From NCBI GenBank assembly GCA_015056105.1, contig SVGX01000014.1, positions 1 to 36,859 of the forward strand: DNA of 36,859 nucleotides, read 5' to 3'. Made by a program: the position numbers and the translations under genes. Position 1 is the stretch's first letter; the number at the start of each line of letters is the position of its first letter. Source of the DNA: Clostridiales bacterium (lineage in GTDB: Bacteria; Bacillota; Clostridia; Christensenellales; CAG-138). The notes beneath the pieces were generated by a model. The model was not told where the DNA came from. It did not search any database and saw nothing but the letters and a program-made list of their open reading frames with translations. Positions 15,879 through 24,737 of the stretch are shown here, in pieces.

Positions 15879-15908
15879 ATTATAGCGCACAACCCCGCCT
15901 TATTGCAA
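15879..15908 (-). promoter_or_regulatory. rpmE promoter
   Basis: TTGCAA (15908-15903) and a perfect TATAAT (15884-15879) are 18 nt apart on the minus strand, between rho and rpmE. Confidence 0.7.
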
Positions 15909-15954
15909 GCATTATTTTTGCAAAAAAGCGGGGTTTTTGGCCGAAATTCAAGAT

Positions 15955-17853
15955 TTAATTGATCCGTTTGCCGGCGCTGTAGCCATCCTTTTCATAGATC
16001 TTGCTCCAGGCGGTCAAACGCTGGATGAATTCCTCGTTGGTGTCGGTCTTGTCGAGCATGCCGATCAGCTGTTCCGTTACTTCCGGCGGGTTGCCTGCCG
16101 CCAGGTTGCGGCGCATGGAGAACACGGCGTCCATTTCATCTTTCGTAAGCAGCAGCTCTTCCTTACGGGTGCCGGATTTGTAGATATCGATGGCCGGGAA
16201 GATGCGCTTCTCGCTCATCTTGCGGTCAAGGTGGATCTCCATGTTGCCGGTACCCTTGAACTCTTCGTAAACGATATCATCCATACGGCTGCCGGTCTCG
16301 ATGAGTGCGGTGGCGATGATGGTAAGGCTGCCGCCGCCTTCAATGTTGCGGGCGGAGCCGAAGAAGCGCTTGGGCTTATGGAGTGCACCCGGATCCATAC
16401 CGCCGGAAAGCGTTTTGCCCGTGGCGGGAATGGTGATGTTATAGGCGCGGGCAAGGCGGGTGATGGAATCCATCAGCACCACCACATCTTTTCCCTGTTC
16501 CACAAGGCGCATGGCCCGCTCATGGGTCATTTCCGCCACACGGGTGTGGTGTTCGGGCAGCTCATCAAAGGTAGAGTACAGCACCTCGCCCTTGATGGAA
16601 CGCTGCATATCCGTCACTTCCTCCGGACGCTCGTCAATGAGGAGCACGATCAGATGCATATCCGGATAGTTGGTGGAAATGCCGTGGGCGATGTTTTTGA
16701 GAAGCGTCGTTTTGCCGGATTTCGGTTGGCTGACGATGAGACCGCGCTGCCCCTTGCCGATGGGGGCGATGAGGTCGATCAAACGGATGGCGGTGTTCTG
16801 GTCGCGCCCGAGACCCGCGCATTCAAGGGTGATGCGCTCGTTGGGATAGATGGGCACAAGCTCTTCAAAGGGCTTTCGCGTCTGCGCCTTTTCCGGATCT
16901 TCCCCGTTGACGGCAGTGATGTAAAGAAGCGCAAGGAAGCGTTCACCCTCCTTGGAGGGGCGGGTCTTGCCGGTCACAAGATCGCCTGTCTTCAGGTTGA
17001 AGCGGCGGATCTGCGCAATGGAAACGTAAACATCCCGCGTGCCGGGCAGATAGTTTTCCGAGCGGAGGAAGCCGTAGCCGTCGGGCAGCACTTCCAGCAC
17101 GCCCTCGCAGTCACCGCAGGCGCCCGCTTCGAGCATTTCCGGCACGGCGGGATTGCTTGTACCGTATTCCTTGTTGTAATAGCCCTCGTTTTTCATCTGG
17201 CGGAAGCCGTCTTCCCCTTCATACTGGGACATAAATCCTTCCTGTCGCCCATAGTTTTCCTGGGGTGCACGGTAGCCTTCCCGGTATTCGCCCCGGTTGT
17301 AATCGGGACGGTAGCCGCCATTCTGGTAACCCTGATTCTGGTAGCCCTGGTAGTTGTTTTCACGGCGGTTATAGCCGTTTTGATAGCCGCCGTCGCGCCC
17401 CTGGTTGTTGTAGTTGTTATAAGGGCGGTTCTGGGGCACATAGTTTTGGTTATACTGGCGGCGGTTGTTGTAGCCGCCGGGCTGATACTCCTGCCGGGGC
17501 GCCCTGTACTGGGGCTGCTGCGGATAGCCGCCACGCCGCTGCTCGTAAGCAGGCACGGCAGAAGGATCCTCCTGCTGCATCTGGAAGGAGGGCTGGGATT
17601 CGGGCGCAGCCTGCCGGGCGGGAACCGGTTCCGGCTCCGCCGCGGGTGCTGCGGCAGGGGCGGGAACAGGTGCCGGGACGGCGCTCTCCGTTTCCGGATC
17701 GGAGGACTTCTTTACAGCTTCAACGTTGCCCCCGCTCATAATGATATCCACAAGCTCGCCCTTTCTGTATTTGGTAAGGGATTTTACCCCCTGCAGTTTG
17801 GCGATCTCGCGCAGGTCGTTCAAGCTCTTTTCCTGAAGTTGTTCTCTCGTCAC
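15955..17853 (-). CDS. rho: Transcription termination factor Rho with long low-complexity insert
   Basis: This 632-residue hexameric RNA helicase is far longer than the usual 420 residues. Residues 1-45 are the Rho N-terminal helix-extension-helix. Residues 54-90 are Ala/Pro-rich. Residues about 100-235 are rich in Asn, Gln, Tyr, Arg and Gly with [10 protein letters not shown]-like repeats. The cold-shock RNA-binding domain starts near 245 ([15 protein letters not shown]). The ATPase has Walker A QPKSGKTT near 376-383, then [12 protein letters not shown] and [18 protein letters not shown] 17853 with AAAGGAG six bases before it is the start; the longer in-frame ATG lacks a ribosome site. Confidence 0.97.
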   Translation of the reverse strand: MTREQLQEKSLNDLREIAKLQGVKSLTKYRKGELVDIIMSGGNVEAVKKSSDPETESAVPAPVPAPAAAPAAEPEPVPARQAAPESQPSFQMQQEDPSAVPAYEQRRGGYPQQPQYRAPRQEYQPGGYNNRRQYNQNYVPQNRPYNNYNNQGRDGGYQNGYNRRENNYQGYQNQGYQNGGYRPDYNRGEYREGYRAPQENYGRQEGFMSQYEGEDGFRQMKNEGYYNKEYGTSNPAVPEMLEAGACGDCEGVLEVLPDGYGFLRSENYLPGTRDVYVSIAQIRRFNLKTGDLVTGKTRPSKEGERFLALLYITAVNGEDPEKAQTRKPFEELVPIYPNERITLECAGLGRDQNTAIRLIDLIAPIGKGQRGLIVSQPKSGKTTLLKNIAHGISTNYPDMHLIVLLIDERPEEVTDMQRSIKGEVLYSTFDELPEHHTRVAEMTHERAMRLVEQGKDVVVLMDSITRLARAYNITIPATGKTLSGGMDPGALHKPKRFFGSARNIEGGGSLTIIATALIETGSRMDDIVYEEFKGTGNMEIHLDRKMSEKRIFPAIDIYKSGTRKEELLLTKDEMDAVFSMRRNLAAGNPPEVTEQLIGMLDKTDTNEEFIQRLTAWSKIYEKDGYSAGKRIN

Positions 17854-18164
17854 GGTGCTCTCCTTTCGAAAAAAGGCTATAAAATCCAGATGGCAGGCTT
17901 CTGTCATCCAATTCAAGCATGATAAATTTTAAATTCGGTGTCGTTCAGATAATATGAGTATTCCCCTTAAACCGGAAATAAAACATTATTTGTGTTGAAA
18001 AAACTGAAAATTGCCACAGATCGGCATATATATTAACTATACTCTGCATATTCTTCCTTGTCAAGACAACAGCGCGGTATTTTCCGTCGGGCACAGGCAT
18101 ATATCTTTCCATAGCCCGGCTAAGGCTTTTTGCCTTACACATCTCTTTTTGGGGAGGAACGCAT
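17854..18164. other. Divergent intergenic region between rho and yabP
   Basis: This is a 311-nt AT-rich gap with no gene. It must hold the rho promoter (minus) and the yabP promoter (plus); no clear sigma-A promoter is seen for either. A sigma-E-like pair, CATATAT about 15 nt before CATATTCT (roughly 18023-18053), fits the known mother-cell control of yabP but is weak. A small TAAGGC/GCCTTA hairpin lies shortly before yabP. Confidence 0.4.
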
Positions 18165-18458
18165 ATGGAACCGAGGATGAACGAAGCGAACACCATGCGC
18201 ATCCGCGCGCACACCATCCACATCGATAACCGGGAAGCGATCAGCGTGACCGGCGTAAAGGATGTGGACAGCTTCAACGAACAGGAAGTTGAGCTTTTGA
18301 CCGAAGCGGGAGAGCTGCGCATTGAAGGAAACGGCCTTCGCATCACAAAACTGAGCCTTGATGAAGGGCATGTGATCGTGGAAGGGGAGATCATCGCCCT
18401 TGAGTATGCGGAAGCGCCCGGCGAGCGCGGTTCCCTGTTTTCGCGCATGTTCCGCTGA
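18165..18458 (+). CDS. yabP: Sporulation protein YabP
   Basis: This 97-residue protein matches YabP: an N-terminal HTIHIDNREAISVTGV strand set, then DVDSFNEQEVELLTEAGEL and a C-terminal LDEGHVIVEGEI. YabP and the related YqfC are made in the mother cell early in sporulation, and YabP is needed for spore formation in Bacillus. GGGGAGG stands before ATG 18165. yabQ begins 4 nt later, the standard yabP-yabQ-divIC order. Confidence 0.95.
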   Translation: MEPRMNEANTMRIRAHTIHIDNREAISVTGVKDVDSFNEQEVELLTEAGELRIEGNGLRITKLSLDEGHVIVEGEIIALEYAEAPGERGSLFSRMFR

Positions 18459-18462
18459 AGCC

Positions 18463-18798
18463 ATGGAAAGCCCCCTGCAGCAGATCCCCGTTTTTCTTGG
18501 CGCCCTTTACGGCGGGATCGTGATCGGCCTTGTTTTCACGGCATTTCGCCCGCTGCATGCTCTTTTCGGCAGCGGGCGCATTGCGGACGGCATTCTCGAC
18601 GCGCTGTTTTATGCCCTTGCGGGCGTGATCGCCGCGCTGACCATCTACCGCATCAACGGCGGCACGCTGCGGCTTTATGTGATCGCAGGTCTGCTTCTCG
18701 GCGTATTTCTGGAGATCCGCTCCATCGATGCACTGCTCTGCCTTCTCGTTGAAAAGGGAAAGGCGCTGCAAGCAAAATTCATAAAAAAACGCTTGTAA
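18463..18798 (+). CDS. yabQ: Spore cortex biosynthesis membrane protein YabQ
   Basis: This 111-residue, highly hydrophobic protein has about three membrane segments (LGALYGGIVIGLVFTAF, GILDALFYALAGVIAALTIY, LYVIAGLLLGVFLE). YabQ is a mother-cell membrane protein needed for spore cortex formation. The Bacillus form is longer at its C-terminus, while clostridial forms are about this size. ATG 18463 lies directly behind the yabP stop. Confidence 0.92.
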   Translation: MESPLQQIPVFLGALYGGIVIGLVFTAFRPLHALFGSGRIADGILDALFYALAGVIAALTIYRINGGTLRLYVIAGLLLGVFLEIRSIDALLCLLVEKGKALQAKFIKKRL

Positions 18799-18821
18799 TC
18801 CCGCGCCCAATGGCTTATATA
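18793..18821 (+). promoter_or_regulatory. Possible divIC promoter
   Basis: TTGTAA (18793-18798) and TATATA (18816-18821) are 17 nt apart, just before divIC. A vegetative promoter is expected here because divIC is needed in growing cells while yabP and yabQ are sporulation genes. Confidence 0.45.
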
Positions 18822-18864
18822 TATTATTAGGGAAGTTATCGCATCCGCCGCAAAAAGGAGTTTC

Positions 18865-19158
18865 ATGAAGCAAAAGCGCAAATTCAGGATCACGCCGAAA
18901 TTCATCGCACTGCTGACCGTACTGTGCGTTGTTTTCGCATGCATGATCTACTTTTCGCAGGAACAGAAACTCAATGAGATCGCCGCGGAAGAAGCGCTGC
19001 TGCAGCAGGAATACGAAGCCATGCAGAACGAGGAACAGCGCCTTGAATACATGATCGAATACGCAAAGAGCAATGAATACCTCATCCAGTACGCCCGTGA
19101 AAAGCTGGGATTCGTGCTTCCGGATGATATCAAATTCAATATCGAAGAAAACGACTGA
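18865..19158 (+). CDS. divIC: Septum formation initiator DivIC/FtsB family
   Basis: This 97-residue bitopic protein has a basic N-terminus, one membrane helix (about residues 16-30), and then a coiled coil (residues 33-62, EIAAEEALLQQEYEAMQNEE). The FtsB/DivIC end motif is YLIQYAREKLGFVLPDD. It works with FtsL and DivIB in the divisome. AAAAAGGAG precedes ATG 18865. It sits behind yabPQ as in Bacillus. The S1-domain gene yabR that often follows is absent. Confidence 0.93.
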   Translation: MKQKRKFRITPKFIALLTVLCVVFACMIYFSQEQKLNEIAAEEALLQQEYEAMQNEEQRLEYMIEYAKSNEYLIQYAREKLGFVLPDDIKFNIEEND

Positions 19159-19216
19159 TCAAAACGGCGCATCTGAAAACGGTGCGCCGCACGTTTGTCT
19201 AAAAGGAGGACAAGCC

Positions 19217-20065
19217 ATGGAAAAGACGCGCCACGCCATCATCGATATCGGCAGCAATTCCATCCGCTATCTCGGCAAAGCCCCGGAAAAGCGGCTTATT
19301 ACCACCCGCCTTGCGGAAGGGCTGATCACCACGGGAAAGCTTTCCGATGCGGCAATGGAAAGAAGCGTTTCCGCCGTCCGCAGCTTTGCTGCCCTTGCAG
19401 CGGAAGAAGGACTTACCCCTGCCGCCTACGCCACGAGCGCCGTGCGGGATGCAGCGAACAGGGATATATTCCTTCGCGCCGTAAAAGCGGAAACAGACAT
19501 CGATATCGACGTTTTGAGCGGCGAACGGGAAGCGGAATACGCCCGCCTCGGCGCAGCGCAGGAGGGGGGCATCATCGACATCGGCGGCGGCTCCAGCCAG
19601 ATCGTGGCGGAAGGCTTTGCCCAAAGTTGGCCCGTGGGCTGTGTGCGCGCAAAGGAATGGGGTGAGGAACGCAATGCCGCTTCCTTCGATGCGCTCCAAA
19701 GCGCTCTTGAAGCAAAATTCCATGCCATTTACCGCTTCCCCCGGCTTTTCACCCCCCGCTTTACGGGTGTCGGCGGAACGATCACCACCCTTGCGGCCCT
19801 TTCAAAGGGCATGACCGCCTATGACAGGGCAGCTGTGGCTGACATCATCCTGACCCCGGAAACGGTGGAAAGCCTTGCCCGCAGTCTCTATGCGGAAGGC
19901 GGAGAAAGGCGCAGTTCCCACCCGCTTCTTTTGGAACGGCACGATGTGATCGTTCCCGGCGCGCTGATCCTTCTTCACATCATGCGGGGCATGAATATCT
20001 TTGAACTGTATGTTTCCGATGCGGACGGCATGGAAGGGTATCGAAACTATCTCGAAGGAAAATAA
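19217..20065 (+). CDS. Ppx/GppA-family phosphatase
   Basis: This 282-residue protein has the ASKHA fold: IIDIGSNSIRYLG (phosphate 1 loop), YATSAVRDAANRD, then IIDIGGGSSQIV (phosphate 2) and GVGGTITTLAAL. These are the motifs of exopolyphosphatase/pppGpp phosphatase. It is near the length of the single-unit Ppx-GppA domain (about 300) and lacks the C-terminal HD domain of longer forms. AAAGGAGGA precedes ATG 19217. It lies 58 nt after divIC. Whether it cleaves polyphosphate or pppGpp is not shown. Confidence 0.9.
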   Translation: MEKTRHAIIDIGSNSIRYLGKAPEKRLITTRLAEGLITTGKLSDAAMERSVSAVRSFAALAAEEGLTPAAYATSAVRDAANRDIFLRAVKAETDIDIDVLSGEREAEYARLGAAQEGGIIDIGGGSSQIVAEGFAQSWPVGCVRAKEWGEERNAASFDALQSALEAKFHAIYRFPRLFTPRFTGVGGTITTLAALSKGMTAYDRAAVADIILTPETVESLARSLYAEGGERRSSHPLLLERHDVIVPGALILLHIMRGMNIFELYVSDADGMEGYRNYLEGK

Positions 20066-20072
20066 GCATATC

Positions 20073-20104
20073 AAAAGCGGCATCCCGCAGGATGCCGCTT
20101 TTTT
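20073..20104. terminator. Bidirectional terminator
   Basis: AAAGCGGCATCC and its complement GGATGCCGCTTT enclose CGCA, with Ts beyond. It closes both the Ppx/GppA operon and the convergent MBL gene. Confidence 0.92.
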
Positions 20105-20822
20105 ATTGTTTGTTTCGGTACTCCTCCTCCGCCGCCACTTTGTCACGGTACGGTGCGCTTTCGGGCAGCGCGCGCAGGCTGGAAAACACGGAAAGATCAT
20201 TCCAGAAATGCATGGGATAGGCACGGCGGGTATCCGTATGGCGCATGAACCAATCAAAGCCCCGGGCGAAGTCCCCTTCCTGCCGGGGATCGAGCACAAG
20301 GAAGGCCGTATCGATGGGGATCTGCGCAAGACACGATATCTCCGCGCGAAAGCGTTCCGTCATGCGGCGGTTGCCAGCTTCGGTTTTGTCATCCCACACC
20401 CAATCGTGAAGATCGCCTGCATGGAAGATGTTCTTCCCTTCCGCGCTGACGAGAAACGCGACGCCCTCATCGGTGGAATCAAGGGTGGTAACTTTGATCT
20501 CGCCGAAATCGTGTGTTTCATGGGCCCTGACAAAGCGGATTCTTTCAAAAACCGCCTTTTCAACGCCCCGCTTTTCAAATGCTGCGGCGCCCCATTTGCG
20601 GCGTATATCCCTTGAAAGGATATACGTCACGTTCGGATGATGTTTCACAAGATCAAACACCGCGAAATTGAAATGGTCCCTGTGGGCATGGCTTGCAAAC
20701 ACATACAGGGGTTTCTCCGGGGAAAAGGCAGGCATGGCGCCCTCGAAATAATCAAAAAGAAGCACCATGCCCGAAAGCTCCAAAGAAAAGCCGCTGTGAC
20801 CGATGTAGGTGATCCGTTCCAT
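20103..20822 (-). CDS. MBL-fold metallo-hydrolase
   Basis: This 239-residue protein has the metallo-beta-lactamase fold. It starts with ITYIGHSGFSLEL, followed by the metal motif HAHRDH (45-50), a later NIFHAGDLHDW (His and Asp ligands), and AYPMHFWND near the C-terminus. It resembles the UlaG/YtkL group of MBL hydrolases; the substrate is unknown. It is translated after the YcxB-like gene with a one-base stop/start overlap (TGATG). Confidence 0.88.
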   Translation of the reverse strand: MERITYIGHSGFSLELSGMVLLFDYFEGAMPAFSPEKPLYVFASHAHRDHFNFAVFDLVKHHPNVTYILSRDIRRKWGAAAFEKRGVEKAVFERIRFVRAHETHDFGEIKVTTLDSTDEGVAFLVSAEGKNIFHAGDLHDWVWDDKTEAGNRRMTERFRAEISCLAQIPIDTAFLVLDPRQEGDFARGFDWFMRHTDTRRAYPMHFWNDLSVFSSLRALPESAPYRDKVAAEEEYRNKQ

Positions 20823-21340
20823 CAGCGTTTGACCGTCTTATACTTTTTGGCAGGTACCTTGTTCTTGAGAAAAGCTGCAAGGGTTTCCGCCGTGCCGCTT
20901 TCAAAGCCATCCTTGGATACGATGTAAGCCTGGCGGGCATTGGCATAAAGATAGAAGGCATCCGGCGTTTCCCAAATGTCGAAAAGGCGCTCGTAATAAG
21001 CCTTGTCCTCCCTGCCGTTCACGGTGATGGTGAAACCGTTTTTATGGAAGGCATAGCGCTGTGTGAGATCCGCAAAGGAGGATTTGTCAAACTTCTTTCC
21101 CGGGGCAATAAAAAGGGCATAATAGCGGCGGGCGAAAAGGTAGACCGCAAAGGCGACCACCAGCACATAAAGCCACGCCTTGGCGCGGATGGCAAGAAAA
21201 GCGCCCGCGATCAGCGATACGATCACGAGGGCAAAGAGCACTTCGGTGCTTCGGGGATACTTCTTGAAAAGCCTGGCGTTGAACTGCTGAAAGCGCAGCA
21301 CGGTATCCTTGTTGTAGGTCGTGGTGTTGATGATATCCAT
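20822..21340 (-). CDS. YcxB-like membrane protein
   Basis: This 172-residue protein has two adjacent membrane helices (about residues 34-50 and 56-75). It then has a C-terminal domain with FADLTQRYAFHKNGFTIT and YERLFDIWETPDAFYLYA. This pattern, a beta-rich domain with a W-E-T step, is that of YcxB-like proteins of unknown function. It is coupled to the MBL gene. No promoter was clearly recognised upstream. Confidence 0.78.
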   Translation of the reverse strand: MDIINTTTYNKDTVLRFQQFNARLFKKYPRSTEVLFALVIVSLIAGAFLAIRAKAWLYVLVVAFAVYLFARRYYALFIAPGKKFDKSSFADLTQRYAFHKNGFTITVNGREDKAYYERLFDIWETPDAFYLYANARQAYIVSKDGFESGTAETLAAFLKNKVPAKKYKTVKR

Positions 21341-21517
21341 TTGTCCGCTCCGTTCATTTGTTTTTCGGAAAGATCATTTTCATAAAAGACGGGATGTATT
21401 TACTGTACCATTTTTTGCGGCACTTGGCAATGCATTCCCCTCTTCCCGCCGTATCTTTATGTGAAAGGAACGCAATCGGGAATTGCACTTGCTGCAAAAG
21501 TAAGGTAGGATAAAAGC

Positions 21518-22342
21518 ATGAAAGCCTGTTATGAAAAATTCAGCATCAAAAATACCTTTCGCTGTCCCAAATGCGGTGCAGCCCTTTCCCTTTCACTGCA
21601 AAGCCTGCTCTGTGAAAACGGACACTGTTTTGATGTTGCCAAAAAAGGATATGTGAACCTTGCCCTCGGCAGGGGCGGCAGCCTTAAATATGATAAAACC
21701 CTGTTTGAAAGCCGCGGCATTATCTTAAAAGCCGGTTTTTATGCGCACATTCTGGAGGCGGCAAAGACGCTTCTTTCGGAAGCGGGCGCGAAGCGCATCC
21801 TCGATGCGGGCTGCGGCGAAGGCTATTACGCCCGTGCCCTTGCGGCGGAAGGCATGGAAGTTTATGCCTTTGACCTTGCAAAGGATGCGGTGGCCCTTGC
21901 GGCGGAAGGCGGCACCCCCGTCAAGCTGATGGTGGCAGACATGACCGCTATCCCACTTGCGGATGGCAGCATGGATGCCATACTGGATGCCTTTTCCCCC
22001 GCCCATTACGGGGAATACAAAAGAGTCTTGAAAGACGCGGGCCGCATCGTGAAGATCATTCCCGCCGAAAACCACCTGAAAGAACTGCGTGCTGCTGCAG
22101 CGCCCTTTCTTCGCCACAACGAATACGAAAACGGTGCAGATGTGGAAGCCCATTTTTCTTCCCATTTCCGCCTGCTCCAAACAATGGAGGCGGAGCGGAC
22201 ATTCCCGCTTACAGATGATCTTCTCCCCCACCTTCTTCGCATGACGCCCTTGCTGTTCGGTGTGGATGCAACTGCACTCCCCCTTGATACACTTCGTGAG
22301 ATCACCGTTGCCGCAAAGCTTCTGATCGGCGAAAAGGAATAA
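21518..22342 (+). CDS. rlmA: 23S rRNA (guanine-N1) methyltransferase, RlmA type
   Basis: This 274-residue protein has an N-terminal zinc knuckle (C16-x2-C19, C32 and H36 in CENGHCFDV). The segment AKKGYVNLAL follows, and then a Rossmann methyltransferase domain with ILDAGCGEGYYARAL (SAM loop, about residue 91-105). This arrangement is specific to RlmA (RrmA/TlrB), which methylates N1 of G745 or G748 of 23S rRNA; the TlrB form gives tylosin resistance. Which of the two sites is modified cannot be told. AGGTAGG before ATG 21518 serves as ribosome site. Confidence 0.92.
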   Translation: MKACYEKFSIKNTFRCPKCGAALSLSLQSLLCENGHCFDVAKKGYVNLALGRGGSLKYDKTLFESRGIILKAGFYAHILEAAKTLLSEAGAKRILDAGCGEGYYARALAAEGMEVYAFDLAKDAVALAAEGGTPVKLMVADMTAIPLADGSMDAILDAFSPAHYGEYKRVLKDAGRIVKIIPAENHLKELRAAAAPFLRHNEYENGADVEAHFSSHFRLLQTMEAERTFPLTDDLLPHLLRMTPLLFGVDATALPLDTLREITVAAKLLIGEKE

Positions 22343-22373
22343 AAGCCCATCTGTTTTCAGAAAGGTACACACC

Positions 22374-23870
22374 ATGGCACAATACATTCTCGGCATCGAC
22401 ATCGGCACCACATCGGTAAAGGCCATCCTGCTCTCTTCCGAAGGAAAGATCGTGGATGAAGCCACCAGGGAACATGACCTTCTCTCCCTTCACGCCAACT
22501 GGGCAGAGGAGGATGCAAACACCTGGTGGCAGAACACCCTGTTTGCGGTAAGCGATCTCACCGCAAGAAACAAGGATAAGCTTGCGGATCTTAAGGCTAT
22601 CGGCTGCAGCGGCATGGTGCCCGCTATCGTGTTCCTTGATGAAAACGATGCACCTCTTCGCAACACCATCCAGCAGAACGATGCGCGGGCCATCGATCAG
22701 ATCGAAAAGATCACAAAGGCCCTCGATCAGGAAACGCTTTTCGCCCGCACCGGCGGTTACACTAACCAGCAGCACATCCTGCCCCGTATCCTTTGGGTGA
22801 AGGAAAACGAGCCCGATGTGTTTGAAAAGACGAAAACCGTCATGGGTTCTTATGATTATATTGCCTTCAAGCTGACAGGCGTCAAGCAACTTGAAATGAA
22901 CTGGGCGGTGGAAAGCGGCTCCTTTGACGTTCACACCCGGAAATGGATCGGCGAATACCTTTCCGCTTTCGGCATCGATCCCGCCATCCTGCCGCCGGTG
23001 AGCCCCTCCATGCAGGTGATCGGTAAGACTCTGCCCGGCATTGCAGGGCTTCCCGCAGGCATCCCCGTTATTTCCGGCAGCGCAGACCATGTGGCATCCA
23101 CCCTTGCGGCGGGCATTATAGACCCCGGTGATCTGCTCATCAAATTCGGCGGTGCGGGGGATATCCTTTACTGCACCGATACCGTCACCCCCCATCCGCT
23201 GCTCTTTTTCGATTACCATATCGTGCCGGGGCGCTACCTTCTCAACGGCTGCATGGCATCAAGCGGCTCCCTTGTAAAATGGTACACACGGGATATCCTC
23301 GGGCTAAACGACAAGGATACCTTCCGCAAGCTGGATGAAGAGGCGGAACGCGTTCCGCCTGCCTCCGACGGGCTTTTCGTACTGCCCTATTTCATCGGTG
23401 AAAAAACGCCGCTGTTCGACCCCACCGCCCGGGGCGTATTCGTGGGGCTTACCCTTGCCCATAAGCGGGGCGCCATCTTTAGGGCCATCCTTGAATCCGT
23501 CATTTACGGCTTCCGCCACCATGTGGATGTGCTCAAAGACGCAGGGTATGCGATCCGCCGCGTTTATGCCACCAACGGCGGCGCAAAAAGCCGCTTCTGG
23601 TGCCAGATCGCAGCGGATGTGCTGGGCTGTGAGATCGTATCCTTTCCGGCACACCCGGGCAGCGCCCTTGGCGTTGCATTCCTTGCAGGCATGGCGGCAG
23701 GCGTGTTCCAAAGCTGGGAGGATATCCACACCTGCCTCACGGAGCGGCGCATATTCCGCCCCATTGCGGAAAACAAAAAGATCTACGACAGGGCATACCC
23801 CATTTTCCGCAGTCTTTATACGGCGCTCACCCCAAGCTTCGCCGCCATCAACAAGCTTTACGAAGAATAA
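22374..23870 (+). CDS. FGGY-family carbohydrate kinase (xylulokinase-like)
   Basis: This 498-residue kinase has the ASKHA architecture: GIDIGTTSVKAILLS at the N-terminus, WAEEDANTWWQ, and GSADHVASTLAAGII with an FGGAGDIL segment. The C-terminal FGGY-type ATP segment is YATNGGAKSRFWCQIAADVLG. The closest group is xylulokinase-like FGGY enzymes, but the sugar is not predictable from the sequence. It is followed after 47 nt by a BtpA/SgcQ-family gene, a pairing also seen in sugar loci. There is no transporter or isomerase beside it. Confidence 0.9.
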   Translation: MAQYILGIDIGTTSVKAILLSSEGKIVDEATREHDLLSLHANWAEEDANTWWQNTLFAVSDLTARNKDKLADLKAIGCSGMVPAIVFLDENDAPLRNTIQQNDARAIDQIEKITKALDQETLFARTGGYTNQQHILPRILWVKENEPDVFEKTKTVMGSYDYIAFKLTGVKQLEMNWAVESGSFDVHTRKWIGEYLSAFGIDPAILPPVSPSMQVIGKTLPGIAGLPAGIPVISGSADHVASTLAAGIIDPGDLLIKFGGAGDILYCTDTVTPHPLLFFDYHIVPGRYLLNGCMASSGSLVKWYTRDILGLNDKDTFRKLDEEAERVPPASDGLFVLPYFIGEKTPLFDPTARGVFVGLTLAHKRGAIFRAILESVIYGFRHHVDVLKDAGYAIRRVYATNGGAKSRFWCQIAADVLGCEIVSFPAHPGSALGVAFLAGMAAGVFQSWEDIHTCLTERRIFRPIAENKKIYDRAYPIFRSLYTALTPSFAAINKLYEE

Positions 23871-23917
23871 AACAAATTTCAAATACATGCAAACCACAAA
23901 GGAAAGGAAACAATAAC

Positions 23918-24730
23918 ATGAACTGGATGGAAGATCTTTTCGGCGTTAAAAAACCCATCATCGCAATGTGCCATCTGCAGCCCCTGCCCGGCGATCCCGA
24001 TTACGATGAGATCGGCGGCATGGACAAGGTCATCGAACTTGCCCGCCATGATTTCCGCGCCCTGCAGGAAGGCGGCGTGGACGGCGTGATGTTCTCCAAC
24101 GAATTCAGCCTGCCTTATCTGACCAAAGTGCGCCCCTCCACCATCGCAGCGATGGCTTATGTGATCGGCGAACTGCGCCGCGAGATCGAGATCCCCTACG
24201 GTGTGAACTGCCTTTGGGATCCCATCGCCTCCATCGACCTTGCTTCCGCCGTGGGCGCAAAGTTTATCCGCGAGATCATCAGCGGCGTGTATGCCAGCGA
24301 TTTCGGCCTGTGGAATACGGACCCCGGCGCCACCGCAAGGCACAAGATCGCCGTGCACGCCAAGGACGTGAAGATGCTCTACAACATCGTGCCGGAAGCG
24401 GCGAAATACCTTGCGGGCCGCAACATCGCTGAGATCGCCCGCTCCACGGAATTCAACTGCCATCCGGACGCCCTCTGCGTCAGCGGCCTTACCGCCGGCG
24501 TTGAAACCGATACCCAGGTGCTTAAACAGGTAAAAGATGCGGTAAAATCCACGCCCATCCTCTGCAACACCGGCTGCCGAAAGGACAACATCGAACGCCA
24601 GCTTTCCGTAGCGGACGGCGCCGTTGTGGCCACCACCCTCAAGGAAGACGGCATCTTCCGCAACAAGGTGGACATCAACCGGGTAAAGGAATTCATGGGC
24701 GTCGTAAAAGCCTTCCGCACCACGCTGTAA
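23918..24730 (+). CDS. BtpA/SgcQ-family protein
   Basis: This 270-residue protein matches the BtpA family: IIAMCHLQPLPGDPDY near the start, GGVDGVMFSNEF, GVNCLWDPIASIDLA, then SGLTAGVETD and CNTGCRKDNIE. The family has a TIM-barrel fold. It includes cyanobacterial BtpA, linked to photosystem I stability, and the enteric SgcQ of a sugar locus. In this bacterium a sugar or nucleotide-sugar role is more likely given the FGGY kinase in front. A terminator follows. Confidence 0.9.
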   Translation: MNWMEDLFGVKKPIIAMCHLQPLPGDPDYDEIGGMDKVIELARHDFRALQEGGVDGVMFSNEFSLPYLTKVRPSTIAAMAYVIGELRREIEIPYGVNCLWDPIASIDLASAVGAKFIREIISGVYASDFGLWNTDPGATARHKIAVHAKDVKMLYNIVPEAAKYLAGRNIAEIARSTEFNCHPDALCVSGLTAGVETDTQVLKQVKDAVKSTPILCNTGCRKDNIERQLSVADGAVVATTLKEDGIFRNKVDINRVKEFMGVVKAFRTTL

Positions 24731-24737
24731 TAGATTC

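Noticed and set aside
15937-17922. 661-codon plus-strand open frame opposite rho
   Set aside because: The minus-strand frame is clearly Rho with all ATPase motifs. The opposite frame has no recognisable domain.
21489-21517. TTGCAC-17-TAGGAT before rlmA as a promoter
   Set aside because: The transcript would start at the ATG itself, while AGGTAGG in the same place works as a ribosome site. It was not listed as a promoter.
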